Assembly: GCF_003581645.1 (NCBI RefSeq) | Contig: NZ_QXFK01000016.1 | Location: forward strand, 347,430 to 411,429 | Source of the DNA: Pelagerythrobacter aerophilus | Lineage (GTDB): Bacteria > Pseudomonadota > Alphaproteobacteria > Sphingomonadales > Sphingomonadaceae | DNA: 64,000 nucleotides | Direction of reading: 5' to 3' | Shown here: positions 8,738-16,524 of the stretch, piece by piece | Numbering within the stretch: the stretch's first letter is position 1 | How the letters are laid out: each line of letters begins with the position of its first letter | Translations under genes and position numbers: made by a program | Notes under the pieces: model-generated | The model's database searches: none | Seen by the model: only the letters and a program-made list of their open reading frames with translations | Told to the model about the DNA's origin: nothing

Positions 8738-10015
8738 ATGCATGAGAGCGCCGCCTCATTGAGCCCATTCGATCTCGCCGCGATGCTGGTGGTCGCCTCC
8801 GCCTTGCTTGGCTGGTTCAATCATCATTTCGTGCGCCTGCCGCACGTGGTCGGCTTAACCGTGATGGGTGCACTGGCATCGGTAGGGCTGCTGATCGCCG
8901 ATGCCTTTATCCCGGGCATTACACTGGATGATACTGTCGCACGCCTGCTGGGAGAGATGAATTTCACCACGACATTGCTGGAAGGCATGCTCAGCTTTCT
9001 GCTCTTTGCCGGGGCGCTTCATGTCGATCTGGAGCGATTGCGTGCCGGATGGCTACCGGTGCTGCTGCTCTCAACGGTGGGGGTCATTATCTCTACCTTG
9101 CTGGTCGGGGCCGCGATGTGGGGGATCGGCTATCTGCTGGCACTGCCGATTGCGCCTATCTGGTACTTCGTCTTCGGTGCCCTGATCGCGCCCACCGATC
9201 CGGTCTCGGTGTTGGGTGTGCTCAAGGAGGAAAAAGTCGAGCGAGGCTTGCAGGCCACTGTGGCGGGCGAGAGTCTGTTCAACGACGGAGTCGGCATTGT
9301 TGTCTTCACGATCCTGCTGGGTGCAGCAGTCACGGGGCAGGATTTCTCGCTGGCAGAGGGCGTGCGGCTGTTCGCGCTGGAGGCTGGCGGCGGCATGCTG
9401 GTGGGTTTGTTGGTCGGCTTTCTCGGCTTCCACGCGATGCGCTCCATGGACGAATATGCTCTGGAAGTGACGATAACGCTGGCGGTGGTGATGGGCGGCT
9501 ACGCGCTTTGTACGGCGCTCCACATCTCCGGCCCGCTGGCAATGGCGGTGGCCGGGCTGCTGATCGGCAATCACGGCGTAACTTATGCCATGAGCGACGT
9601 GACTCGCGACTATGTGGTGAAGTTCTGGGAAGTCGTCGACGAATTGCTGAATTCGGTGCTGTTCTTGCTGATCGGGCTCGAGATGATCGCACTCGTGCCC
9701 GGCGTGCCGCATGCATTGCTGGGGGTGGCGGCAATTCCGGTCACGCTTGCGGCGCGCGCTGCGGCACTGAAGCTGTTGGCCGGATTGCTGCCGGCCTCCC
9801 GCAAGCACGGGCCGGCCGCCTTCGGCATCCTGTGGTGGGGAGGGCTGCGCGGCGGAATCTCGATCGCACTTGCCCTTTCGTTGCCTGAGGGGCTGACCCG
9901 AGACCTGCTGCTCGCCGCCACCTTCGCCGCCGTCCTGTTCAGCGTTCTGGTCCAACGGGCAACACTAGGGAGCGTAATCGCGCGAAGCGCCACTCCTTCC
10001 CCTGACGTTGCCTAA
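8738..10015 (+). CDS. CPA1-family Na+/H+ antiporter
   Basis: 425 aa from the ATG at 8738; an in-frame TTG at 8717 would add seven residues. About twelve membrane helices are visible. The NhaP/NHE signature motifs include FVFGALIAPTDPVSVLGVLK (about residues 145-165), with the transport-critical Asp, and GESLFNDGVGIVVF just after it with the Asn-Asp pair. Family members exchange sodium or potassium for protons across the inner membrane. The gene stands alone: it follows a 258-base gap with nothing recognisable and is convergent with alkB. No regulatory domain (TrkA, cNMP) follows the transport domain, consistent with a short YjcE/NhaP type. Confidence 0.9.
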   Translation: MHESAASLSPFDLAAMLVVASALLGWFNHHFVRLPHVVGLTVMGALASVGLLIADAFIPGITLDDTVARLLGEMNFTTTLLEGMLSFLLFAGALHVDLERLRAGWLPVLLLSTVGVIISTLLVGAAMWGIGYLLALPIAPIWYFVFGALIAPTDPVSVLGVLKEEKVERGLQATVAGESLFNDGVGIVVFTILLGAAVTGQDFSLAEGVRLFALEAGGGMLVGLLVGFLGFHAMRSMDEYALEVTITLAVVMGGYALCTALHISGPLAMAVAGLLIGNHGVTYAMSDVTRDYVVKFWEVVDELLNSVLFLLIGLEMIALVPGVPHALLGVAAIPVTLAARAAALKLLAGLLPASRKHGPAAFGILWWGGLRGGISIALALSLPEGLTRDLLLAATFAAVLFSVLVQRATLGSVIARSATPSPDVA

Positions 10016-10062
10016 AGCGCGCACTGATGTGAGTCGGTGCAGCCTTCTGCGACGCTCCGTGG

Positions 10063-10716
10063 TTACGTGGCTCGGAAAGTCAGATTGAACCGCAGTTCGC
10101 CCGTATCATCGTGATTGCTTTTGGCGATCGTATCGACGCCATGAAACGTCATCCGTGCAGGGCCTCCCCAAACTACAACATCGCCGTGATGAAGCGCGTG
10201 GCGGCGGATTCTATCGCTGCGCCTCTGACCTCCCCAAAGGAAGATTGCCGGCACCCCGAGCGATACCGAGACGATCGGCGCATCAAGGTTAGCCTCGTTT
10301 CGATCTTGATGAAGTGTGAGGCGCGTGCCCGGCGCGTAGCGATTGATGAGACAGGCGTCAGGCGCAAAGCTGCCGTAACCCGCCACCTCTGCGGCGCGGC
10401 GCGCCAGAGCCGAAAACAATGGGGGCATCGATGGCCAGGTTCTTCCCGACAACGGGTCACGGTCCGTATAGCGGTATCCGCGGCGGTCGCTGACCCAACC
10501 GGCGCTGCCGCAATTCGTCATGGCCACCGACATGCGCCTTCCGCCCGGCGTCTCGAGGTGACGAAACGAGGCTTGATCAGCGATCTCCCTTATCATGGAG
10601 AGGAGGACCGGCGTCTCGTGCAGGGCGAAGCCGCCCAGCAACCACGCGCCACAATCCAGCGGTACTCGTTTGCGAGCCCCGGCAAACAGATCGGAGACGG
10701 CGCCATCAGGTTGCAT
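10063..10716 (-). CDS. alkB: AlkB-type DNA/RNA demethylase (2OG-Fe(II) dioxygenase)
   Basis: 217 aa from the ATG at 10716. The double-stranded beta-helix carries the iron ligands His136 and Asp138 (LTLHQDRNE) and His192 (MTFHGVD), and the C-terminal RFNLTFR supplies the 2-oxoglutarate-binding arginines, a close match to E. coli AlkB. The N-terminal nucleotide-recognition lid region is present (MSVAMTNCGSAGW). It oxidatively removes 1-methyladenine and 3-methylcytosine lesions. The gene overlaps the end of the upstream 2OG oxygenase gene by 11 bases, so they form one operon. A longer frame to 10773 exists but would run deep into that gene. Confidence 0.92.
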   Translation of the reverse strand: MQPDGAVSDLFAGARKRVPLDCGAWLLGGFALHETPVLLSMIREIADQASFRHLETPGGRRMSVAMTNCGSAGWVSDRRGYRYTDRDPLSGRTWPSMPPLFSALARRAAEVAGYGSFAPDACLINRYAPGTRLTLHQDRNEANLDAPIVSVSLGVPAIFLWGGQRRSDRIRRHALHHGDVVVWGGPARMTFHGVDTIAKSNHDDTGELRFNLTFRAT

Positions 10717-11416
10717 CGTGGAATATGATCCCGAGGCTATGGCGCAGACCATGACGCACGGTGCTGACACCATGCCGGATTTTTACCCGGTAGTCGCCTT
10801 TGCTTCCCGCTATCGGCCGCGCATTGACGGCGAATACCACCGCGTCGCCCTGCGTGAGCGGCAGGACTTCGACCCGGGACTGCATGCGTGGCCGCTGTTC
10901 GGTCACAACGAATTCTCCGCCTGAGAATTCAGTTGCAGGGTCCGACAGTAGAATGGCCATTTGCAGAGGGAACACGTGCTCGCCGTAGAGATCCTGGTGA
11001 AGACAATTGAAGTCTCCTGAACCGTAGCGAAGCAGGAGCGGTGTCGGCCTTAGCTGTCCTGCCGTATGGCAGCGTTTCAGAAAACCCTCATGGTCGAGGG
11101 GGAAGCGTACGTCGATATGCATGCGCTCGTGCCAACGATTGGCGATGGGGGCGAGGTAGGGGTAGAAGCCTCTCCGCAGCTCTGCGACGAGCGGTGGCAG
11201 CGGGTACGAAAAGTACCGGTATTCCCCCTTGCCAAAGCCATGCCGGGCCATGTGCACCTGGCTGCGAAAGTGCCCGACGCTTGAGTACAGCGAGGCTATT
11301 GCCTGACATTCATGGGACGTGAGGAGACTCGGCACACGGGCCCAACCCTGCGCGTCCAGGCTCTCCGCAAGGCCAGCGTAGTCGCACGTCGCGATGCGGT
11401 GTTTGATTGTTTCCAT
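10706..11416 (-). CDS. 2OG-Fe(II) oxygenase family protein, alkB partner
   Basis: 236 aa. Its jelly-roll core has iron ligands His140 and Asp142 (CLHQDLYGE) and His215 (KIRHGVS), with an Arg-containing RHSLGI for 2-oxoglutarate. The N-terminal half (WARVPSLLTSHECQAIASLY) matches prolyl-hydroxylase-like oxygenases that are commonly found beside ada/alkB in proteobacteria. The substrate is unknown; the operon with alkB suggests a role in alkylation damage or modification of a nucleic-acid protein. The ATG at 11416 lies in a 173-base gap after the lysR gene. No ada gene is in the window, which is unusual for this pairing. Confidence 0.82.
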   Translation of the reverse strand: METIKHRIATCDYAGLAESLDAQGWARVPSLLTSHECQAIASLYSSVGHFRSQVHMARHGFGKGEYRYFSYPLPPLVAELRRGFYPYLAPIANRWHERMHIDVRFPLDHEGFLKRCHTAGQLRPTPLLLRYGSGDFNCLHQDLYGEHVFPLQMAILLSDPATEFSGGEFVVTEQRPRMQSRVEVLPLTQGDAVVFAVNARPIAGSKGDYRVKIRHGVSTVRHGLRHSLGIIFHDAT

Positions 11417-11589
11417 GGCAGCAGCAATAGGTAGAGACCCTCGGTGCTACATCCCGCATCTTGCGCTTGAACTGCGGCATCCAGCGTTGATCTTTATGCG
11501 TTGGCGACAATGCGAGGTCGCAATCTGAATGGAAGGCAGCTTTTGAGTATCACGAACGGGTCGTCGAACGGCCGCTTTGTCGGTGACAG

Positions 11590-12501
11590 CTACTTCCTCC
11601 CGCTGGATTCTTTCGAGAACCTACGCGCGAGATCGATGAAGGCCTTAAACGCGGCGGAGGGATGTCGGCTGCCCGGATAGTAGAGTGCCAAGGGGGCGAG
11701 TTGCGGGGTCCAGTCTTCGAGCACCATCTCCAGCTGCCCCGCTTCGAGATCGTCGCGCACGTCGGATTCCATGACATAACCGATGCCCGCGCCTTCCAGC
11801 AGGGCGATGCGTGAAAGGCTCGCCTCGTCGAGCGTGATCGGGCCGGCGACGTCGATCTGCGCCGGCTGACCGTTCTTCTCGAACTGCCAGCGATATGGAG
11901 CGCCGTTGGGAAGCCGTATCCGCAGGCATGCATGGTGCAGGAGATCCGGTGGCACCAGCGGTTTGCCGTGCGTCTGAAAATACGCCGGCGAGCCCACCAC
12001 CACATTTCTTCGGGCCGGACCCAATGGCACGGCGATCATATCACTCGGCACCAGATCCCGGGACCTAACGCCGAAGTCGAACCCCTCGGCGACGACGTCG
12101 ACAAGCCTGCCTTCGGTGACCAGATCGATGTTGACTTGAGGATAGAGCTTCAGGAAATTCAGGATGAGCGGGGACAGGATTTCGCGTGCCGCCGTCGCGA
12201 AGGCGTTGATGCGTAGCGTGCCCGACGGAATCTCCTGCTGCGAGCGTGCCGCGTTCATCGCATCGTGGATGTCCTGCAGCGCTGGCCCAATCCGTTCGAC
12301 GAAGTCTCGTCCGGCATCCGTCAACGAAACGCTGCGGGTGGTCCGATTGAACAGGCGTACGCCGAGTTGCCGCTCCAGTTTGCCGACCGCGTTACTGAGC
12401 GCGGTGGTCGACATCTCGAGATCAAGTGCCGCGGCACGGAACGACCGTCGTCGGGCGATCGCGAGAACCGCATCGAGTTCGACCAGCCTTTGCCTCATCA
12501 T
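11590..12501 (-). CDS. LysR family regulator
   Basis: 303 aa. An N-terminal HTH ([28 protein letters not shown], residues 9-36, then [20 protein letters not shown]) leads to a LysR substrate-binding domain with the CrgA-like pattern [20 protein letters not shown]. It is a cytoplasmic, probably tetrameric DNA-binding activator or repressor. It is divergent from the SnoaL/SDR/tag run across 119 bases. That gap contains the inverted repeat CCGAT-T-ATCGG (12538-12548), the best candidate for its binding site. The effector is unknown. Confidence 0.92.
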   Translation of the reverse strand: MMRQRLVELDAVLAIARRRSFRAAALDLEMSTTALSNAVGKLERQLGVRLFNRTTRSVSLTDAGRDFVERIGPALQDIHDAMNAARSQQEIPSGTLRINAFATAAREILSPLILNFLKLYPQVNIDLVTEGRLVDVVAEGFDFGVRSRDLVPSDMIAVPLGPARRNVVVGSPAYFQTHGKPLVPPDLLHHACLRIRLPNGAPYRWQFEKNGQPAQIDVAGPITLDEASLSRIALLEGAGIGYVMESDVRDDLEAGQLEMVLEDWTPQLAPLALYYPGSRHPSAAFKAFIDLARRFSKESSGRK

Positions 12502-12620
12502 TGTCCCTCAAATCGTGACGTTTCATCCAACTTTGTCCCGATTATCGGCGAGTTCGTCCATAGCTAAATTGGGCCAAGCCGCGAACGACCAGTCCGGTCA
12601 TTCGCCAAAGGAGATGAGCG

Positions 12621-12950
12621 ATGGCTATCGAGCTACCCAAACCAATTGCTGGCTACTTCGAAGCGGACAAACGCCCGAGCGCTGAGGCAATCACCGCATG
12701 CTTTACTCCGGCGGCTGTCGTCAGGGACGAGGGGCACACCTATGCAGGGCGCAACGCGATCCGCCGGTGGAAGGATCAGTCCTCGGCAAAGTACAACTAC
12801 GCCGCGGAGCCATTCTCGATCGCTGACGAAGATGGGCGGATCGTCGTTGCCTGCCACTTGGTCGGTGACTTCCCCGGCAGTCCCGTCGACTTGCGCTACT
12901 TCTTTGTCCTCAATGGCGAAAAGATCGCCGAACTGGAGATCGTCTCGTGA
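12621..12950 (+). CDS. SnoaL-like / NTF2-fold protein
   Basis: 109 aa. A single NTF2-like cone fold is suggested by the start ([33 protein letters not shown]), the conserved AIRRW, and the closing beta strands ([20 protein letters not shown]). Members are small polyketide-cyclase-like isomerases or ligand-binding proteins. AAAGGAG lies about eight bases before the ATG. The gene ends in GTGA shared with the SDR gene, so translation is coupled and the two probably act on the same small molecule. Divergent from the LysR gene, its likely regulator. Confidence 0.85.
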   Translation: MAIELPKPIAGYFEADKRPSAEAITACFTPAAVVRDEGHTYAGRNAIRRWKDQSSAKYNYAAEPFSIADEDGRIVVACHLVGDFPGSPVDLRYFFVLNGEKIAELEIVS

Positions 12951-13726
12951 TCCCGTTCGTCACACTTGCAGGCAAGCGCGCGCTGATCACCTCCGGCACC
13001 CGCGGAGCGGGAGCCGCCACGGTGGCCTTGTTCGAGGAACTGGGCGCCCGTGTCCTGACGACGGCCCGGACCAAGCCCGAAAGTCTGGCGGCCTCGAAGT
13101 TCGTCGCCGCCGATCTTATGCGGGCCGAAGATGGCGCAGTCTTGGCCGAAGCCGTGCGTGAACGGTTGGGCGGTGCCGATATCATCATCCACATGTTGGG
13201 CGGCTCGTCGTCGCAGGCGGGAGGCTATGCCGCCCTGAGTGACGCGCAATGGCAGCAGGAGCTCGCTCTCAACCTGATGCCCGCGGTACGCCTCGATCGA
13301 GAGCTCGTTCCCGAGATGGTGGCACGTGGCAGCGGCGTCGTGATCCACGTGAGTTCCATCCAGCGCGCGTTACCGCTACCCGAGGCAACGACGGCTTACG
13401 CTGCCGCCAAAGCGGCGCTGTCGACCTACAGCAAGAGCCTCTCCAAGGAAGTTGCGCCGAAGGGCGTGCGTGTAGCTAGCGTCGCGCCGGGCTGGATCGA
13501 AACTGAGGCGTCGGTAGATCTGGCGAAGCGATTGGCGGCTGAGCACGGTGCCGATATCGAGGAAGGCAAGCGGATGATCATGGACTCGCTCGGCGGCATC
13601 CCGATCGGCAGGCCTTCGAAACCGGAGGAGGTGGCGAGCCTGATCGCGTTTCTAGCGTCTGACCGGGCCGGCACGATCACCGGCGCCGAATATGTGATCG
13701 ACGGCGGTACCATTCCGACTGTTTGA
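12947..13726 (+). CDS. SDR family oxidoreductase
   Basis: 259 aa with a GTG start overlapping the preceding stop by four bases. The Rossmann start [20 protein letters not shown] carries a variant TGxxxGxG motif (SGTRGAG). The catalytic set is complete: [12 protein letters not shown] gives Ser, and AYAAAKAAL gives Tyr and Lys. The terminus [14 protein letters not shown] is classical SDR. It should be an NAD(P)H-dependent, cytoplasmic dehydrogenase or reductase; substrate unknown. It is coupled to the SnoaL-like gene and its TGA overlaps the ATG of a possible longer tag product. Confidence 0.93.
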   Translation: MIPFVTLAGKRALITSGTRGAGAATVALFEELGARVLTTARTKPESLAASKFVAADLMRAEDGAVLAEAVRERLGGADIIIHMLGGSSSQAGGYAALSDAQWQQELALNLMPAVRLDRELVPEMVARGSGVVIHVSSIQRALPLPEATTAYAAAKAALSTYSKSLSKEVAPKGVRVASVAPGWIETEASVDLAKRLAAEHGADIEEGKRMIMDSLGGIPIGRPSKPEEVASLIAFLASDRAGTITGAEYVIDGGTIPTV

Positions 13727-13740
13727 TGAAGGTCTGCGAG

Positions 13741-14301
13741 ATGATGAAAGAGCACCCGCGATGCGCATGGGCCGAGGGCGACGCCTTGATGGCCTCCTAT
13801 CATGACCAGGAATGGGGTGTGCCGCAGCATGACTCGCGCATGCTGTGGGAGATGTTGATGCTCGAGGGATTTCAGGCCGGCCTGGCCTGGATCATTGTTC
13901 TCAGAAAGCGGGAAGCATTCCGCAGAGCGTTCGCCGGGTTCGATCCGGCGATTGTGGCCAGCTTTGGCGAGAAGGATGTCGTGCGGTTGATGACTAACCC
14001 GGATATCATCCGCGCCCAGGCCAAGATCCGGGCCATGATCGCAGGCGCGCGGATCTATTGCGACATGGCCGCGGGCGGCGAGAGCTTTGCCGACTTCTGC
14101 TGGTCATTTACCGATGGCAAGCGGATCCAGGGCAGCGGCCGAGAATGGATCGCCAACTCGCCATTGTCGGAGAAGATCTCGAAGGAGATGAAGCACCGAG
14201 GGTTCAAGTTTGTCGGGCCGACGATCGTGTATGCTTGGATGCAGGCGGTCGGCATCGTCAACGATCACGCAACCGACTGTTTCCGTCGCAGCGAAGTCTG
14301 A
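13741..14301 (+). CDS. tag: DNA-3-methyladenine glycosylase I
   Basis: 186 aa. Hallmarks of Tag are clear: RCAWAEGDALMASYHDQEW near the start, EMLMLEGFQAGLAW, and the C-terminal FKFVGPTIVYAWMQAVGIVNDHATDC with the zinc-binding Cys/His residues (CAW, YHD, H and C at the end). It excises 3-methyladenine from DNA in base excision repair. I chose the ATG at 13741 because GAAGG lies eight bases upstream and it gives the usual short N-terminus; an ATG at 13726 that overlaps the SDR stop is the alternative. It appears co-transcribed with the SDR gene. Confidence 0.93.
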   Translation: MMKEHPRCAWAEGDALMASYHDQEWGVPQHDSRMLWEMLMLEGFQAGLAWIIVLRKREAFRRAFAGFDPAIVASFGEKDVVRLMTNPDIIRAQAKIRAMIAGARIYCDMAAGGESFADFCWSFTDGKRIQGSGREWIANSPLSEKISKEMKHRGFKFVGPTIVYAWMQAVGIVNDHATDCFRRSEV

Positions 14302-14483
14302 ACGGACGGCAGGCCTCAAGAAACTCTATCGGCTGTTTAAGGCGAGGGACGGTAGCGACGTTCCCCATTTTGCCCCCAGTCGATCCGGAACGCCGACATT
14401 GCAACGTCGCAGCACCATCGCGAGCCCTGACCTGAAGCGGTCAGTCGGGTCGCACTTATCGATGGAAAAAAAGTGGCCAACGC

Positions 14484-14510
14484 TGTCGATTTCCGGAAAC
14501 CTCGTTCGTC
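14484..14510 (+). promoter_or_regulatory. Candidate ECF42-type promoter
   Basis: TGTCGA (14484-14489), a 17-base spacer, then CGTC (14507-14510), about 45 bases before the yciI-like start. This matches, from memory, the TGTCGA / CGA(T)C promoter elements reported for ECF42 sigma factors, and an ECF42 gene is the next gene but one. The remainder of the 253-base gap after tag holds nothing else I recognise. Confidence 0.55.
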
Positions 14511-14554
14511 GTTTCGATGCCAGGCTGATGAGGCTGGCTCAAACAAGGAGACAG

Positions 14555-14980
14555 ATGATGCGTGTGGTGGTGTTCGTGAAAGCGACCGAGGACAGTGAGC
14601 AGGGGGCGTTGCCCTCTGCAGAGCTGATCGAGGCGATGGGCAAGTACAACGAGGAACTGATCAATGCCGGTATCATGGTCGGCGGCGACGGGCTCAAGCC
14701 GTCCTCGCAAGGCAAGCGGATCGCGTTCGACGGTCCAGGTCGGACGGTGATCGACGGTCCATTCGCCGAGACGCGCGAACTGGTCGCCGGCTTCTGGATC
14801 TGGGAGGTTAAGGACATGGACGAGGCACTGGCCTGGGCCAAGCGCTGCCCAAATCCGATGCCGGGGCCAAGCGAGCTCGAACTGCGCCCGGTGGTCTCGA
14901 TGGAGGACTTCGCCGAAACCATGACGCCGGAAGGGGCCGAGATCCATGCCCGCAACGAGCAGCGGCTCGCCGGCCAGTAA
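14555..14980 (+). CDS. YciI-like DGPF-domain protein
   Basis: 141 aa from the first ATG after AAGGAG (14545-14550). The fold MRVVVFVKATEDSEQG, the motif VIDGPFAETRELVAGFWIWEV (DGPF signature near residue 70) and the ferredoxin-like arrangement identify the YCII/DGPF family. These small cytoplasmic proteins are the conserved targets and partners of ECF42 sigma factors; their biochemical activity is not established. The gene is followed 56 bases later by the ECF42 sigma gene and preceded by a promoter matching the ECF42 consensus, so it should be under that sigma factor. Confidence 0.9.
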   Translation: MMRVVVFVKATEDSEQGALPSAELIEAMGKYNEELINAGIMVGGDGLKPSSQGKRIAFDGPGRTVIDGPFAETRELVAGFWIWEVKDMDEALAWAKRCPNPMPGPSELELRPVVSMEDFAETMTPEGAEIHARNEQRLAGQ

Positions 14981-15036
14981 CCGCTCGTTTCGCCGCCTCG
15001 CTTGCCTCCCTCGCGCCTTTGGCGGAAGAAGGCAGC

Positions 15037-16296
15037 ATGGCGGCGGACGAGACCCACCGGGCGATCGAGGCGGTCTATCGGATCGAGCGACCTAGGCTCA
15101 TTGCGGGCCTGGCTCGCATGATGCGGGACGTCGACGAGGCCGAGGAGCTGGCGCAGGAGGCCTTGCTGATCGCGCTGTCCGAATGGCCGAAGAGCGGCGT
15201 TCCGCATAATCCGGGGGCTTGGCTGATGACAGCGGCCAAGCGGCGCGCGATCGACGGCATCCGCCGTGACCGGATGCAGGAGCGCAAGCACGCCGAGATC
15301 GCCCGCGAGCTCGACAATGCTCGCGACACCAGTGTCGAGGAACTCGAGGCGGCGATGGACGACGATCTCGGCGACGAGCTGCTCGGCCTGATCTTCACCG
15401 CCTGTCATCCGGCGATCTCCCCCGAAGCGCGTGCGGCGTTGACGCTGCGGCTGATCGGCGGCCTCACGACCGGGGAGATCGCGCGTGCCTTCCTCTCGCG
15501 TGAACCGACGATCGCCCAGCGCATCGTTCGGGCGAAGAAGACGATCGGTAAGGCCGGCCTTGCCTTCGAGGTGCCGCGCGGAAGCGATCGGACGGCACGG
15601 CTCGCGTCAGTGCTCGAGGTGATCTACCTGATCTTCAACGAAGGTTATGCGGCGACCACGGGCGACGATCTCGTTCGTCCGGCACTCTGCACTGAAGCGC
15701 AGCGGCTCGGGCGCATCCTCGCAGGCCTGATGCCGCACGAACCGGAGGTACTCGGCCTACTCGCGCTGATGGAATTGCAGGCTTCGCGGCTGTCCGCCCG
15801 CACTGGGCCCGACGGCGCGTTCACACCGCTCACCAAGCAGAACCGTGCGCGCTGGGATCAACTGCTGATCCGCCGCGGTCTCGATGCGCTAGGCCGAGCC
15901 GAAGCGCTCGGCGGAGCGAACGGCCCTTACGCGCTGCAGGCTGCGCTTGCTGCGTGCCACGCACGGGCTCGTCGGGCGGAAGACACCGACTGGCGCCGCA
16001 TCGCCGAGCTCTACGACCGGTTGCGAACGACAATGCCCTCGCCAGTGGTCGAACTGAATCGTGCCGTCGCCCATAGTATGGCCTTCGGACCCGAGGCAGG
16101 GCTGAGGCTGGTGGACGAGATCGCTGACGCTGCTGCACTGCGGAACTACGCGCCTTTGCCAGCGGCGAGGGCGGATTTTCTGTTTCGCGCTGGCCGCATG
16201 GCCGAGGCCCGGTCCGAGTTCGAGACCGCTGCCGGGCTTACCCGCAACATGCGTGAGAAAGCCTTCCTTCTTGCCCGTGCCGCCGCCTGTTCCTGA
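15037..16296 (+). CDS. ECF42-type RNA polymerase sigma factor with C-terminal extension
   Basis: 419 aa from the ATG at 15037 (GAAGAAGG upstream; a TTG at 15019 is possible). Sigma-2 region (IEAVYRIERPRLIAGLARMM then DVDEAEELAQEALLIAL, GAWLMTAAKRRAID) and sigma-4 region (LTLRLIGGLTTGEIARAFL) are followed by about 200 residues of helical, TPR-like extension (EVIYLIFNEGYAAT onward), more than double the size of an ordinary ECF sigma. This architecture and the DGPF neighbour define group ECF42. No anti-sigma factor is present, as is usual for this group; the C-terminal extension is thought to control activity. Confidence 0.93.
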   Translation: MAADETHRAIEAVYRIERPRLIAGLARMMRDVDEAEELAQEALLIALSEWPKSGVPHNPGAWLMTAAKRRAIDGIRRDRMQERKHAEIARELDNARDTSVEELEAAMDDDLGDELLGLIFTACHPAISPEARAALTLRLIGGLTTGEIARAFLSREPTIAQRIVRAKKTIGKAGLAFEVPRGSDRTARLASVLEVIYLIFNEGYAATTGDDLVRPALCTEAQRLGRILAGLMPHEPEVLGLLALMELQASRLSARTGPDGAFTPLTKQNRARWDQLLIRRGLDALGRAEALGGANGPYALQAALAACHARARRAEDTDWRRIAELYDRLRTTMPSPVVELNRAVAHSMAFGPEAGLRLVDEIADAAALRNYAPLPAARADFLFRAGRMAEARSEFETAAGLTRNMREKAFLLARAAACS

Positions 16297-16513
16297 TCGG
16301 GAGAGGGTAAGGCACATCCGCAAAGGAGTAGAACCCAGCAATTCGCTGGCGAGGGTTGCAATGTTGCACTGCGGTGCCGGCAGATATAAAAACCAGGAGG
16401 CATCATTAGGCATCAAGCGGGCTTCCCGGGCTAACCTCTCAGTTCCGTATTCGGTTATCGGTTGACATTCCGCAACGTAGCACCTCAAAGTTATGATGTT
16501 ACATATCATTTTT

Positions 16514-16518
16514 GGGGG
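16514..16518 (+). promoter_or_regulatory. Shine-Dalgarno for TTG start of TonB receptor
   Basis: GGGGG lies six bases before the TTG at 16525, and the signal peptide begins immediately there. The TTG at 16462 has no ribosome-binding site. The 228-base gap upstream also has an imperfect inverted repeat ATGAT...ATCAT at 16493-16509. Confidence 0.5.
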
Positions 16519-16524
16519 TTCACG

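Noticed and set aside
16462..16497. TTGACA (16462) and TATGAT (16492) as a sigma-70 promoter before the second TonB receptor
   Set aside because: The spacer is 24 bases, too long for sigma-70, and no hexamer fits at 16-18 bases.
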